A stretch of DNA of 64,000 nucleotides from Fluoribacter gormanii (lineage in GTDB: Bacteria > Pseudomonadota > Gammaproteobacteria > Legionellales > Legionellaceae). The notes below the pieces were generated by a model. That model was given only the letters and a program-made list of their open reading frames with translations. It searched no databases and was not told where the DNA came from. The stretch is taken from assembly GCF_900156395.1 (NCBI RefSeq), contig NZ_FTNL01000023.1, positions 1-64,000 on the forward strand, given 5' to 3'. Below, in pieces: positions 9,277-20,100 of this stretch. Numbering within the stretch: position 1 is the first letter of the stretch; every line of letters begins with the position of its first letter. Position numbers and translations under genes: made by a program.

Positions 9277-10650
9277 ATGGTCCAAGCTGAAGCAAAAGAT
9301 ATCGCACTGACTTATGAGGAACTTACAAAGTTCCTGGAATATATGTTTGCAGGTACTCACTTGGCAGATCAAATGGCAGATTTTGGACACTGCAATGGAT
9401 TTTCCAGCTTATTCATGAATGCCATGCGCCAAGGAGAGAAGGGTAGAACAGATTTTTACCGGCGGATTGAACTCATTAGAGAATTACTTAAGATCAAAGA
9501 CAAAACATCATCTATTAGTACTTTAGATACCGTTCCTGAGCAGATGCAGGATCTTATTCGAGAAATTGTAAGGACCCTTGAAAGTCAGACCAACAGCCAA
9601 CAACCTTCTTTTTTTGTAAGAGATGATCTGCCTGTCCTTAACGATTTGATTTCATTTGCACAAGAACTTGTGGTTTATCAAGCTCCAGAGTCGTTTGCTG
9701 CTTTGTTTGAAGGGGCTCTTAAAGAGCCTGTTGGGCAAGTAACCGAGCTGGTATATCCTTTAATGTACACTCCAACGGAGTATAAAAAGTGTAGCCTCGA
9801 AAAATTATCGGTTGGTCTATATAATAAATCAGAATTTTTAGATTACTTTGAACGAATTCACAATGCCTTAGCAACAAAACCAACAAAGGAAAAAGAATTA
9901 TCTAATCCTGCAATTTCCTTTTTAATGGGGACTACTACGCATTCTATTAGCATTAGTTATGACACGACAACCAAAAAATGGTTCATTGCTGACAGCGAGG
10001 ATATAAAAAAGGACTACTTAATCGATGGAACAACTGATACTAGAAAGCTTGCAGAATGGGTTTATAACGCTCTGGTCAGAAAGGATATAGATCAGTATAT
10101 TGCTTTTTCATCAACAATATTTGCTGATACCGTAATAGTCGAAGTAATTAAGGAAACTCTTAAAAAAGATGCCACGTGGCAAACCATTCATGATCCAACA
10201 AGGAACGATTGCATCAATTATCTTAGCTATAACGATATCAGGTTACTTCATATCCTGGTTTCAGAGGCCGAGTTAAGCACTATTGCAAACTATCTTGACT
10301 ATGTAAAAAAGCTATCAGCAAATACCCCATTGTTTTTTGATAGGACAAATTATCTGGAGCAAATCCTAAACGCTCAAGATAGATTTGGATATACACCTTT
10401 AATGTTTGCTATTGATAAAGCGGATTTTGAACGAGTCGATTTACTGCTTAAATATAATCCTGATTTAAATTTAAAAAATAAAGACACGGAACAAAGTGAA
10501 GGCCAAACAGCTCTTGAATTAGCTCAATATAATCTAAAGCAATATCATGAGAGGGGGGGGAGCAATAAGCAAATCATAGAGTCGTATTCTAAAATAATAG
10601 ACGTTTTGGAAGTGCACTTAAAACTTAACACTATAAGCAATAAAAAATGA
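9277..10650 (+). CDS. Papain-like cysteine protease with ankyrin repeats, likely effector
   Basis: The N-terminal 240 residues carry an ordered Cys-His-Asp triad like that of YopT/AvrPphB-type proteases and the protease-like domains of Legionella ankyrin effectors. The pieces are FGHCNGFSSLF (Cys39), GTTTHSISISYD (His222) and KKWFIADSED (Asp239). The C-terminal part has ankyrin units, clearest at DRFGYTPLMFAIDKADFERVDLLLKYNPDLN. No signal peptide is seen, which fits type IVB secretion. The gene begins 36 bp after the adenosine-deaminase-like gene, on the same strand. ATG 9277 is preferred over GTG 9256, whose upstream AGGG is too close. A G8 run lies near the 3' end (10553-10560). Protease activity is inferred from the motif order, not proven. 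Confidence 0.7.
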   Translation: MVQAEAKDIALTYEELTKFLEYMFAGTHLADQMADFGHCNGFSSLFMNAMRQGEKGRTDFYRRIELIRELLKIKDKTSSISTLDTVPEQMQDLIREIVRTLESQTNSQQPSFFVRDDLPVLNDLISFAQELVVYQAPESFAALFEGALKEPVGQVTELVYPLMYTPTEYKKCSLEKLSVGLYNKSEFLDYFERIHNALATKPTKEKELSNPAISFLMGTTTHSISISYDTTTKKWFIADSEDIKKDYLIDGTTDTRKLAEWVYNALVRKDIDQYIAFSSTIFADTVIVEVIKETLKKDATWQTIHDPTRNDCINYLSYNDIRLLHILVSEAELSTIANYLDYVKKLSANTPLFFDRTNYLEQILNAQDRFGYTPLMFAIDKADFERVDLLLKYNPDLNLKNKDTEQSEGQTALELAQYNLKQYHERGGSNKQIIESYSKIIDVLEVHLKLNTISNKK

Positions 10651-10893
10651 ATTGAAAGGGCACCATTGGTCCTGATTTAACCATGGACCATTTTGAGTGA
10701 GGTGGTCAAGTAAAATATACCCTCAGTTAATTTTTTTTCTAAAATTACCGCTCCCATCTCAAATTGGTTCGGGTTTTATATGGACTTTGGTAAAACTTAG
10801 AGAATCTAGCTAATCAATTGATTCGTGCTCTACAAAAGCCAATACATATCTAACAATTACCTCATTCAATGAAGGCAGAAAAACACGCAAACA

Positions 10894-10923
10894 AGGCCGG
10901 GCAGTAAATTAGGTGCCCAGCCT
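10894..10923. terminator. Hairpin between convergent ankyrin-protease and Fic genes
   Basis: AGGCCGGGCA (10894-10903) pairs with TGCCCAGCCT (10914-10923) except at one position. It sits in the 328-bp gap between two convergent genes (10651-10978), where I see no other gene. It probably ends the Fic transcript on the minus strand. A smaller TGGTCC/GGACCA pair at 10667-10690 follows the plus-strand gene. Confidence 0.45.
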
Positions 10924-10978
10924 AATATGTTAGTCCACACGGCTTCATTTAAATGGAAGTACCAACTTAAATAGAAAT

Positions 10979-12535
10979 CTAGAAATTGGCTTTAGTTATT
11001 GATAGGTTGCTGGTTATTTCATCACTGCTAAGTGCCTCAAATTTACGAAGCATAACAGTAGCTTCTTCGATATCCTTTTTAGGTGAGTTCGATTTCATAA
11101 CCCAATCCAAAGCTGTATAACCATTACTGGATGGTATATTAACATCTATTTTTAATTTCTCTTGATAACTTAATATTAATTTTAATAAAGGCAAATTTAC
11201 TATGGAACTTGCTTTGCGTAATGCCAATGAATAATCTTTTTTATCAATTGCATTTAATAAAGGCATAAAATGTTCATTATCCCCACATAATTTTTTTGCT
11301 TTAGTCATTAACCGCTCATGATGATGCTGCTCAGAATTCAATTGGTGTAAAAAAGAGAACTGAGGCTCGATATGTGTTCCAATTTTAGAATTTTGATCGT
11401 CATTATTGGATTTTAAAGAAAGAATATTTTCTTCAATAATTGCAACAAATGAATCAATGGCCTGGGGGGGCGCTGGTAATTCCATGGGGTCAACAGCTAT
11501 TTCTAGTTGAGTAGAGTTAAGAGTATCTACAATTGAAGGTATTTCATTGTTCATTAGAGCTAAATAATCTTGTTGCCCTTTTTTGACCACTTCTAATGCT
11601 TCATCAGTGGATAGCATCTCCAATCGATTTGGATCTATTATTAAACAAAGTGGTAGATTATGTTTGGCTAATAGTCGGTTAAGTAAAATATAAAAAGTTC
11701 GACAATTGCCATCCGAAAATGGATGCAATTGATTGAACGATTTTATATGCTGAACAATGATTCGTAGTATTTGTTCATCATTTGTACCTGCCTTACTAAC
11801 TGCTTCGTTATATGAATTACAAAGGTCCTTCAATTCTTTTTTCATTAATTTTTGAATCGATAGGTGATTTCCAGATGTAGGTAAAAGCTTGTTATCTAAA
11901 ATGTTAATGAAACACTTATATTCAGTATTGGTTAGGAGTGATGCAAATAATTTGTTGAACCCTGTAGCATTTGAGGAATAGTCCTCTGTTTTGCTGGTCA
12001 CGCCCAAAAGTTGCCTTTGCTGGAAAATTACACTAAGACCTTTTTTTCGTTTTGAGTCAAAAGGATATAAAAATAGTTCTTGTCCTGAGGGCTTTGTTGG
12101 CTTGAAGTGAATGTAATGAAAGGGATTTTGCTTATCAACAAACCAAAATTTTAAAAATTCTTCAAATCCTTGTTGTGAACCATTTGGATTTATTGCTTGC
12201 GCTATCCGGCCATCAGGGGTTCTTAACTCAGCTAGGCCTACAGTAAAAAAATTGGGTGAATTTTTAAGATGTCCTGGATGACCATTTGGTTGATGAGCTA
12301 ATGCTTGAGCATGTATACCACAAATTATCTCAGGGCTAAGTCCATCAGTTAAAGGATCATTAAAAGCATAGTTATAAGCATTCAACATGGCATGTGTATA
12401 CCCAGCCTCACGTTCTTCAAAAGTCTGGATATTATCAGCTGAGGATAATTTTATAATATCTATTAAAAATAGGTGTAAATATTTTTTAAAATCTTCCGCT
12501 GGAAATTTTTTGCTTGTGCTGTCATCTGTATGCAT
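10979..12535 (-). CDS. Fic-domain protein with C-terminal ankyrin-like region, likely effector
   Basis: A protein of about 518 residues with a Fic active-site loop HPFSDGNCRTF at His271. The family consensus is HPFx(D/E)GN(G/K)R. His, Phe, Asp, Asn and Arg are kept, but the Gly/Lys before Arg is Cys. Fic enzymes transfer AMP, UMP or phosphocholine to target hydroxyls. The usual flanking helices are present. The C-terminal 130 residues contain an ankyrin-like unit (SSNGYTALDWVMKSN). I see no clear inhibitory (S/T)xxxE(G/N) helix. ATG 12535 with AAGG nine bases upstream is preferred over a TTG at 12580. A C7 run on the coding strand lies at 11464-11470. No signal peptide; type IVB export is inferred. 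Confidence 0.75.
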   Translation of the reverse strand: MHTDDSTSKKFPAEDFKKYLHLFLIDIIKLSSADNIQTFEEREAGYTHAMLNAYNYAFNDPLTDGLSPEIICGIHAQALAHQPNGHPGHLKNSPNFFTVGLAELRTPDGRIAQAINPNGSQQGFEEFLKFWFVDKQNPFHYIHFKPTKPSGQELFLYPFDSKRKKGLSVIFQQRQLLGVTSKTEDYSSNATGFNKLFASLLTNTEYKCFINILDNKLLPTSGNHLSIQKLMKKELKDLCNSYNEAVSKAGTNDEQILRIIVQHIKSFNQLHPFSDGNCRTFYILLNRLLAKHNLPLCLIIDPNRLEMLSTDEALEVVKKGQQDYLALMNNEIPSIVDTLNSTQLEIAVDPMELPAPPQAIDSFVAIIEENILSLKSNNDDQNSKIGTHIEPQFSFLHQLNSEQHHHERLMTKAKKLCGDNEHFMPLLNAIDKKDYSLALRKASSIVNLPLLKLILSYQEKLKIDVNIPSSNGYTALDWVMKSNSPKKDIEEATVMLRKFEALSSDEITSNLSITKANF

Positions 12536-12936
12536 AAAATAATGCCTTGTATCTGCTACGTTTGGTAGCAACGTTGTCAATTTGCGCGATATTTTATATT
12601 AATATCTTAAAAATAAAAGATATTTTTTGAATCTAATATAATCTTCTTTGAGGCGCAAAAGGGAGGGGGCGATTTCCGAAGCTTGGATTTAATTCATCCA
12701 TTACTAGGATATTATCGAATCACCCATTAAAATCGGACGTTAATTGCAGTTCAGAAAAAATAATCTATTGCACTTTTTAAATTGGTTTGGATACCTGAAA
12801 AACATCTAATCTATAAATTTAAATAAATACTTTCAGATACCAGTTTTCTGGCCTATCTCGTTGCGAGTAAATGGGCCTGAATTACCCGAAGCCGTGTTGA
12901 TTCCAGACAAAATAGAAGCCTTGTCTGTTATTTTGA

Positions 12937-13016
12937 TGGCATTCCCGCGCAGGCGGGAATCGATCTCACAAACAAAGTAATAAACTGATTTGATGGATAG
13001 ATTCCCGCCTGCGCGT
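12937..13016. repeat. REP/BIME-like repeat, copy A (truncated arm)
   Basis: Left arm ATTCCCGCGCAGGCGGGAAT is itself palindromic. A spacer of about 40 bp containing CTCACAAACAAAGTA and TTGATGGATAGA leads to a right arm GATTCCCGCCTGCGCG cut short before its end. A more complete copy lies at 31413-31500. It occupies part of the 626-bp gene-free stretch 12536-13161, in which I see no gene. Confidence 0.8.
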
Positions 13017-13161
13017 TCTCTCAAGAATCCAATTAAGCTTGGGCTTGCTGGCGGAACTCGATAGCTTGCTCACATGAAATTTTCGGTTATAACACCAATT
13101 CTGATCCTATCAATCGACTATACTGAATAAATGATGATAGGGATTGGGAGTTTTACCGATC

Positions 13162-14298
13162 ATGGCAAAAACAAAAGTTCAATTAAATAACAATCCTCCC
13201 TTCCAATTAATGATCTGTGGAACCAATCATTCTGGTAAAACAACACTTTGTAATGCATTGCGGGGTGCTGATTCACCAGGGAATCTACATACGTCTTCTA
13301 TCGATACCTACGACATCCCAATTGAAGATGGATCTAAACTTAGATTGCTTGATTTCGCAGGTTCATACGAGCATGTAGTTCCATACCTACGACAACACTA
13401 TATCGAACAATCGCAAATTTGTGTGGTTTGCATCGATAGAGAAAATACGCATTCACTTGAGGTGGCTAAAATGGCTGTCAAAGAGATTCGCGAACTCGAT
13501 CCGGACAAAAAAATTGTTATCGCCCTTACTAAAGAAGATAAATACTTGAAATTGCGTGATTATGAAATAGTAGTGAAAGATTGGGAACTTAATAAACTTA
13601 AAGAAGAATATGACCTCATAGGCTCTATCAAAACCAGTGCAATCAATAACAGGGAGGGGGCAGCAGAACTGCGAAGCACACTGCTCCAACTTAGAGAGGA
13701 AATTATCCTTAGGGAAGAAAGGAAAATTCCTGATATTTCATCTTTAGAGGAATATTTCCCCGGGGAAGAATCCTTGGACGAAGTAATAAGGAGAATGCAT
13801 AATTTATCTGCACTCTTTCATAACGCTCAGATAGAACTATCCGTGCAGGAGGCTATGGCAAAAAAAGAATCTAACACTGATGCTTGGAAGGCCATAAATA
13901 AATCAATTGAAGTAGTGTCTAGCTTTTCAGATAAGTTAGATCAGATAACAAAAATTCCGGGTCAGATGAAGAGTGCAACAGATGTACAAAAGAGGGATTT
14001 GATGGTTAAAGCATATGAAGCTGCATTTAGTGAGTTTGCTTCCGAAGCCAAGTCCGAATTATTAACAGTCCATCCTCCCAAAAATGTAAAGCCTTTGTTA
14101 GTCAGACTGGTACGTGCATTATACAAGTTTCGGTGGCATACCGATGCAGAGAAAACAGAGATTGAGCGAGTTAAACATCAAACTGACTTCAAAAACAGAC
14201 TTCAGATGGAAGAGGGACGATATAAGGAAAAAAACAGCAGCAAGGCTCAACCTGCAGCCAAAAAAGACGAAACTGAATTAGATTCTAGTATGCCCTGA
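13162..14298 (+). CDS. Ras-like small GTPase with C-terminal helical extension
   Basis: A 378-residue protein whose first 180 residues form a small GTPase domain. G1 is GTNHSGKTT (residues 20-28), G3 is LLDFAGSYEH with the DxxG pattern, G4 is IALTKEDK (a TKxD form of NKxD), and G5 is SIKTSAIN. The chain between G3 and G4 (HYIEQSQICVVCIDRENTHSLE) resembles Rab/Roc-type GTPases more than bacterial translation or Era-type GTPases. The following 190 residues are helical and charged, with a Lys/Glu-rich tail. Rab-like GTPases acquired from hosts are known in L. longbeachae, so an effector acting on host membrane traffic is a reasonable inference. ATG 13162 has GGGAG upstream; TTG 13144 is an alternative. 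Confidence 0.75.
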   Translation: MAKTKVQLNNNPPFQLMICGTNHSGKTTLCNALRGADSPGNLHTSSIDTYDIPIEDGSKLRLLDFAGSYEHVVPYLRQHYIEQSQICVVCIDRENTHSLEVAKMAVKEIRELDPDKKIVIALTKEDKYLKLRDYEIVVKDWELNKLKEEYDLIGSIKTSAINNREGAAELRSTLLQLREEIILREERKIPDISSLEEYFPGEESLDEVIRRMHNLSALFHNAQIELSVQEAMAKKESNTDAWKAINKSIEVVSSFSDKLDQITKIPGQMKSATDVQKRDLMVKAYEAAFSEFASEAKSELLTVHPPKNVKPLLVRLVRALYKFRWHTDAEKTEIERVKHQTDFKNRLQMEEGRYKEKNSSKAQPAAKKDETELDSSMP

Positions 14299-14367
14299 TT
14301 CGTTAGCATAGTCGGACCATACATGAGTTCGTTTCATCATAGAGGTTAAGAACGTGCGACTAAATGG

Positions 14368-14399
14368 ATCTGAACACTATGTTTTCGAAAGGTTCAGAT
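14368..14399. terminator. Hairpin between convergent GTPase and HEAT-repeat genes
   Basis: ATCTGAAC (14368-14375) and GTTCAGAT (14392-14399) form an 8-bp stem with a 16-base loop in the 133-bp convergent gap. No long T-run follows, so termination efficiency is uncertain. Confidence 0.35.
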
Positions 14400-14431
14400 G
14401 CCTAATGAGACTAAGTGCAAAGATCTCCTCA

Positions 14432-16783
14432 TTATAAGGGATATGCAGGGGTGTTCCTATTGAGATTATCTTCCATAAGTCTGGGTTGATTTGTCGCCGC
14501 ATGAATTTGTGCCACCCATCCAGCCACGGTATGAATGAGCAACCCCTCTATGGTGCTTGTTTCTGAAGAATCTAGCTCAACAGCGAGCTTGTTATTAATC
14601 AGGATATAACATAGGAGATGGCAGGCCGTGCGGCGAATAGTGTCATCGTTATGTTTCAGAAGGTTTTTATTCCTAACTGAGTCAAAAATGTCACCTGGTA
14701 TCTCCTCACCCATTGCGGGGATAAGTTTCATGAGACAGCATAATGCAGCGAGACAAGTTGCCGAACATGACTCAACCAGCTTATTTTTTACAGTGGTGAT
14801 TACGGCAACCTGGATTTCTTTATCCATTGAGGGGGCTAGTGCTGCTAAACAGTCCAATGCCCCACTACAAATAATTTTATCTCGGTCATCCAGTTTGGTT
14901 TTCAGAACCTCAATAAGATTTGCCAGTGTTCTTTTGTCTATTCTAGGCGCTAGTGCAGCGAAACAGTGACAGGCTGCAAGACGGACATCCGCTTTGGAAG
15001 CATTTAGCTCGTTTTGCAGTGGGTCCACAAGTTGTTCTAATATTTTTGCATCCATTTTTGGAATTGCCGCTTCTAAAAAATTTAATGCTTTTCCATGCTC
15101 AATAAAATTACTGTCATCCAGTATGTTTCTGGTAAGGTGAACAAGCTGTTCCAGCGATTCTTTTTTCATTCTGGTAACAAGCTTTGTGAGACAGTAGAAT
15201 GTTTCTTCGCGAACAAATTCCTTCGGGTCATCTAATTTGTCTTTTATTGCGTCAATAAAGGCTTCTGGTACTTCTTTATCGATTGCATAGGCTAATTCTG
15301 CGAAACAATATAAAGATTCAATACGAACATTCGCGCTGGGGTCATTCAGCATTTTTTTTACTGTCTCGGTAATGGATTTCAATCTCTCTTTTTCCATACA
15401 AGGAACAAGTGCTTTCAAACAGCGTAGAGCAGCGCTACGAACAAAATATTCCTTATCGTTGAGTTTATTTTTTACTGAGTTAGCAAGCTGTTCCTGCATC
15501 TCGTTATCCATTGCAGGAATAAGATCGTGTAAAAAGTCTAAAGCACTTTTTCTAACTTTAGGATTGTTGTCATCCAATGTATCTATCACTGAGCCTATAA
15601 ACTGTTTCAGTATGTCTTTATCCATTGCAGGAACAAATTCTGGTAAATAGTCTAATGTTCTAAGTCTAACCTTCCAATCACTATCATGAAGCTTGCTCGT
15701 GATTGAGTCGAAAAGAGAACGTAGTCTTTCCTTGTCTATTTCAGGAGCAAATGCGGCTAAACATTTTGCTGCCGCGGTGTTGATCTTCCATGAGGGATCA
15801 TCGAGTTTATTTTTCACTGGCTCGATAAGGGGTTCCAGAGTTTTTTTATCTATTGCGGGAGCGAATACAGCGAAAAAATGTAAGGCCTCATGGATAACGT
15901 CTCCCGCATGTTCGCGCTGTAAATCCTTATCAGTGCAATTCAGCATGTTTAGTACTGGAGCAACAAGGACGCCCAACATGTCTTCTTCTATTTTAGAAGC
16001 CAAGGCTGTTAAATATTGTAATACTGCAAGAAATGGTCCGCTTCTGTTGTCATCCATGTATTTCATCAATGAGTTGAAAAGGGGAGCCAAGGTTTTTTTA
16101 TCCAAATTGGATGCTAAGGTAGACAGGATTTCATTGATTGCTCCATGAACAAAACCATAGTTATAATCTAGCGAATTGCTTATTATGCAAACAAAAAGTT
16201 GAAGCGTTTTTTTATCCACTTTCTGGGCTAACACAACAAAAAGTGTTAATGCTTGCCAACGAACCTCCCTGTTCGGATCAGTCAGTTTGATATGCAATGC
16301 ATTGACTAAGGTTTTGAGTTCTTCTTTAGTCACTGCTTCAATTAGAATTTCCCTAAAAAAAATCACATCCATTAAATTTTTAGGTAATATGCTGACTATG
16401 TCTAATGAGTTTAGTGGTACTTTATTTAGGGCGGCGGTTAGCTTGATACCCTGCATGAGTTGCTTGATGCTCAAATTTGGGTTTTTCATTTGAACTGCCA
16501 GTTTTCTATCTAAATAGCCTAAATGCTCGGGATCAAGTTCCGTTAACACATCTTCAGAGTTGAGGAGTGTTGTTAATATCTTGACTTGAGCGGGATAATA
16601 TTCAATGCCTTCTTTGTTAAACAAAGCAAGTTCTATTGCTCTTTGCTGTCTCCTGGTTCTTTGCTTTCTGCCGTTATTCGCTAACCATGCGGCTAAGAAA
16701 TCCTGTGGCGTGTCTATATGGGAATACAGATATGCGGATACTTCCAGGGGCGCTTTTTTAAAAAATTTAGCAGCATGTGACAA
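14432..16783 (-). CDS. HEAT-repeat protein, likely effector
   Basis: About 783 residues made mostly of at least fourteen HEAT-like helical pairs with a period near 39 residues. Typical units are KLDDPSWKINTAAAKCLAAFAP and KLHDSDWKVRLRTLDYLPEF, each followed by a second helix with a DKxxLxxLxxxxxxxL pattern. The repeat is also visible in the DNA and creates open reading frames on the other strand that are not genes. HEAT arrays bind protein partners; no enzyme domain is present. I favour a TTG start at 16783, because GGAGG lies eight bases before it. An in-frame TTG at 16840 lacks such a site. The N-terminal 150 residues are helical but not clearly HEAT. No signal peptide; its place among other eukaryote-like genes suggests a secreted effector. 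Confidence 0.7.
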   Translation of the reverse strand: MSHAAKFFKKAPLEVSAYLYSHIDTPQDFLAAWLANNGRKQRTRRQQRAIELALFNKEGIEYYPAQVKILTTLLNSEDVLTELDPEHLGYLDRKLAVQMKNPNLSIKQLMQGIKLTAALNKVPLNSLDIVSILPKNLMDVIFFREILIEAVTKEELKTLVNALHIKLTDPNREVRWQALTLFVVLAQKVDKKTLQLFVCIISNSLDYNYGFVHGAINEILSTLASNLDKKTLAPLFNSLMKYMDDNRSGPFLAVLQYLTALASKIEEDMLGVLVAPVLNMLNCTDKDLQREHAGDVIHEALHFFAVFAPAIDKKTLEPLIEPVKNKLDDPSWKINTAAAKCLAAFAPEIDKERLRSLFDSITSKLHDSDWKVRLRTLDYLPEFVPAMDKDILKQFIGSVIDTLDDNNPKVRKSALDFLHDLIPAMDNEMQEQLANSVKNKLNDKEYFVRSAALRCLKALVPCMEKERLKSITETVKKMLNDPSANVRIESLYCFAELAYAIDKEVPEAFIDAIKDKLDDPKEFVREETFYCLTKLVTRMKKESLEQLVHLTRNILDDSNFIEHGKALNFLEAAIPKMDAKILEQLVDPLQNELNASKADVRLAACHCFAALAPRIDKRTLANLIEVLKTKLDDRDKIICSGALDCLAALAPSMDKEIQVAVITTVKNKLVESCSATCLAALCCLMKLIPAMGEEIPGDIFDSVRNKNLLKHNDDTIRRTACHLLCYILINNKLAVELDSSETSTIEGLLIHTVAGWVAQIHAATNQPRLMEDNLNRNTPAYPL

Positions 16784-17083
16784 AGAGGTAACCTCCGATG
16801 AATTACAGTAAGCGTGATGCAGGGGACTGACTATATACAATAGATAATATTAATTAAATGTTTTTTTGCACATAGTGTTTTAATTTCAGTTTAAGACTAA
16901 TTAGGTTCAGTGCAACAAATAGATAAACTTACCCCGTAATTCCAGCCGAAATGAAATTGAATATCTCGTGCAAGAAAATGGGATCATCGAAAGCTGTAGA
17001 GAACTATATTCCTGTGATTGAAATTTATTACGACCATTATTTAAACATAGGCGGCACAATTATTCAAAATAAAATCTTTGTGC

Positions 17084-17111
17084 TTGTTTTTAATTCAGTT
17101 TGAATTATAAT
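17084..17111 (+). promoter_or_regulatory. Candidate sigma-70-type promoter for the 1011-residue ankyrin gene
   Basis: TTGTTT (17084-17089) and a perfect TATAAT (17106-17111) are separated by 16 bp and lie about 40 bp before ATG 17152. The rest of the divergent gap from 16784 to 17151 shows no gene. Confidence 0.45.
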
Positions 17112-17151
17112 TGGCGCACCTGCACCAATTTATGAATTACTGGAGTATTTA

Positions 17152-20100
17152 ATGCGTAATTTAACTCAATTGCCTCTATTTAAAAACGCGGCTTCGATTT
17201 TAGAGGATCTTGAGCAATATAGAGATACTCCTGAAATACAGGAGGGTGCCAAGCAACTAGTGCAGGCATTAAATGCATCCGAGATGTCTTCTCCCGTTTT
17301 TTATCACCCGTCTCTGCCTAAGTACGCATTAAGTGCATTTGAAAAGGAGGAAATTAATGAAACTCAATTTATTTCCATGTTACTTATTTGGGCTGCTTTA
17401 AAGGACTACTCTCAAAAGGAACAAATCTCATTAAATGTATATAAATTAACGGATAAGGATGAAGTTGCGCAGCAGAAATTAAGGGGATATCTAACAATTC
17501 AGCACATAAGTAACCATTTTATTGGCGATGGTGGCAACGGAATAAAAGATGATATGGATGATAATTCAGAGGAAAAATTATTCAAATCGATACTTGATCA
17601 AGATATTCCAGAATCAGAGCGTTGCTTTTATACCTTTGTCGTTAAGGACCCGGGCGAATATTTCGGGATTTTTGAAGCGATAAAGCGAACTGGTTTTGAT
17701 TTACTGATGCCAAAAAAAATCAAATCGGGAGAATACGAATTTATTATTCCTTCGATGACGATTATTCAATCTGTTCTTAATGTGCTCGTACAAAAACCTA
17801 AAAAACTGTATCCACAAATTGGTGAAAATGATTTTGATGATGTTTATGAGATGCATCGACTGGACGCACATCCATTTGGTTTAAGTTTTCCTGAAACGCA
17901 TGAGAAATCAGAAGCGGATAATCTTAAGTCAGGTTGCTTCGGATTCGCATTACATGATCTCTATCATGTTGTCCTCTTGTCTTTTACTTCCGAAGCACAT
18001 AAAGATGTCTTTAATGCAATGATTGATCTGGGAAAAAAACTTCATTCTACTGCCGAGGAGCAAAAGAAAAGAAGCTATAGCGAAGCAGTTGGATCTTTGA
18101 TAGATAATGAATTTCGACAGTATGTTGCAGGTAGTACGCTAAGCCAGGCGATAAGTAAACAACAAAAAACTCTTCTTGACAGTAACGAGAATGCTGTAAT
18201 TGCTGCAATGATGGGGGTTTTAGTGAAATCGGTATTCTATGAGCAAATTTTAGAACACTCACATCCAACAACTGATGCCGATTATTCCAAGGAAACTGAA
18301 GACTATATTCAAACCCTTGAAAAAATTAACCCAAAGAATACTGTTGCAGAAAAATCAGAATTTTGCCGGGAGTTATTGGCTCAGCTTTTTCAAGCGAATG
18401 GAATCTTAAACCAACAAGAGATCAAGTTAAATCGACTAGTAGATATTTTATTCAATGAAGAGCGAATCGTAAACACTCTTGGATTAGATAGAGTGCTATC
18501 ATTTGATTTTACTGGCTTTGTTTCGGCATATAAACATACCGTTAGCCTAATTCAACAACAAATGGTCCATTGTGTGCGTGATCCTAAAAATCAAAAGGAA
18601 GGCGCTTGGTTGAACCATTATTTTGATATGGCTGGGAAGCTTCAAAAAGCCGTCCATAGCAACGATATTGAGGAAATTAAGAGGATATTTTTAAACAAAG
18701 AATACCTTCAATATTATGTGAGCCTCGATAGAATTCATGGGATAGAGCCATCGCTAATAGAGCAAGCCGCACAACTAGGTCATGTTGAGACGGTTCGACT
18801 ACTTCACTCTGCTGGTGCTTCATTAAATGCTTTGATGCTTATTAATGCTGCAAAAAATAAAGATATTAAAATGATGAACTATCTTCTAGAGGCTGGAATC
18901 AATCCTACTGAGATTGATGAACGAGGACTTTCAGCTATAGATTATTGTCTTGAGTCAGGGTATATCGAGGGTTTAAAATCAGTTTTAGCCTATACGAGTT
19001 TAGGAAGACACCATTTAGAATATTTGAAATACAAAGGAATTCAAATACATCCTGATTGTAACTCACTACTAGAGCGTTATGATCAATTTAAGAAATCTCT
19101 ATATGATATCTATTTTTGTTTTGAAAATAATAAGAGAGCGCAGCTTCTTTATGAGCTCGTAAAATCAAATACCGATGGCTTCTCATACCTCACTCAAATA
19201 GAATTTGACCGATTGCCAGATATACACTTTTCAAGTAATCCTAAATATTACAGTTCGCCCAATGCACATATGTATGTCAATATTTTAGATTGTCTCGAAA
19301 TTGAGCAAATTCACTTGATGAACCAACATACCAAGCTTAATGTTAATCAAATTGATGAAAATGGGCGTTCTCTACTCATTAATTTAATCGATAAAGCGCA
19401 TAAGAAAGATCCTGAACTGGAAATAAAAATGTATCGATTACTTATAGAGTTGGGAGCAAATGTAAATTATGTGGGGCCCAATGGAGAATCACCTCTTGGC
19501 CAAGCGCTTATCAGTAATAAATTTTATCTGGTAGAGCCTTTAATCAAAGAGGGTGCAGAGTTTCATTTTGAAGCAGATGACCTTAATTATCTCAATTCGT
19601 TATTAAAATATCTGGCCAACCATCCTGATGGCAGCAAAGATTTTAACAATGCGTTTCGACAAATGTTAAAGAATGGATTGGAGTTCAACCAGAAGAGATC
19701 TATAGCGATTCAGAAGGGATTTTTAGATTTTAATCCAGAGATAAAAATTGTGAGCCTATGGTCTCTCATGCGAGATAATCACATGCACAGAGTTAATATT
19801 GCTTTAAACCTTCGCAGGTTCTGTATCGAACAAGGAGCTAATCCAAATGAGTTGAGTTTTGATGGCAATCTGGAATTGAATGTTGCTATTGCCAATGGAT
19901 GGGATGACTATGTAGTGCTTATTCTTAAAAATAATGCTGATCCTAACAAAACAGATCGCAGCGGTCTCTCTCCTTTACATGCTGCGGCAAGAAAAGGCAA
20001 TGAAAAAATGATGGAGCAATTGAAGCAGTACGGTGCTAAATCAACGCTTAATTGGCGGGGCAAAACACCGGAAGAAGTGCTTAACGAAACTCAATCTGAG

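Noticed and set aside
12833-13024. 63-residue minus-strand frame
   Set aside because: It is mostly translation of the palindromic repeat at 12937-13016.
14628-16811. Several open frames on the plus strand across the HEAT-repeat gene
   Set aside because: They are antisense shadows produced by the repeating HEAT codons: low complexity, no ribosome sites, no domains.
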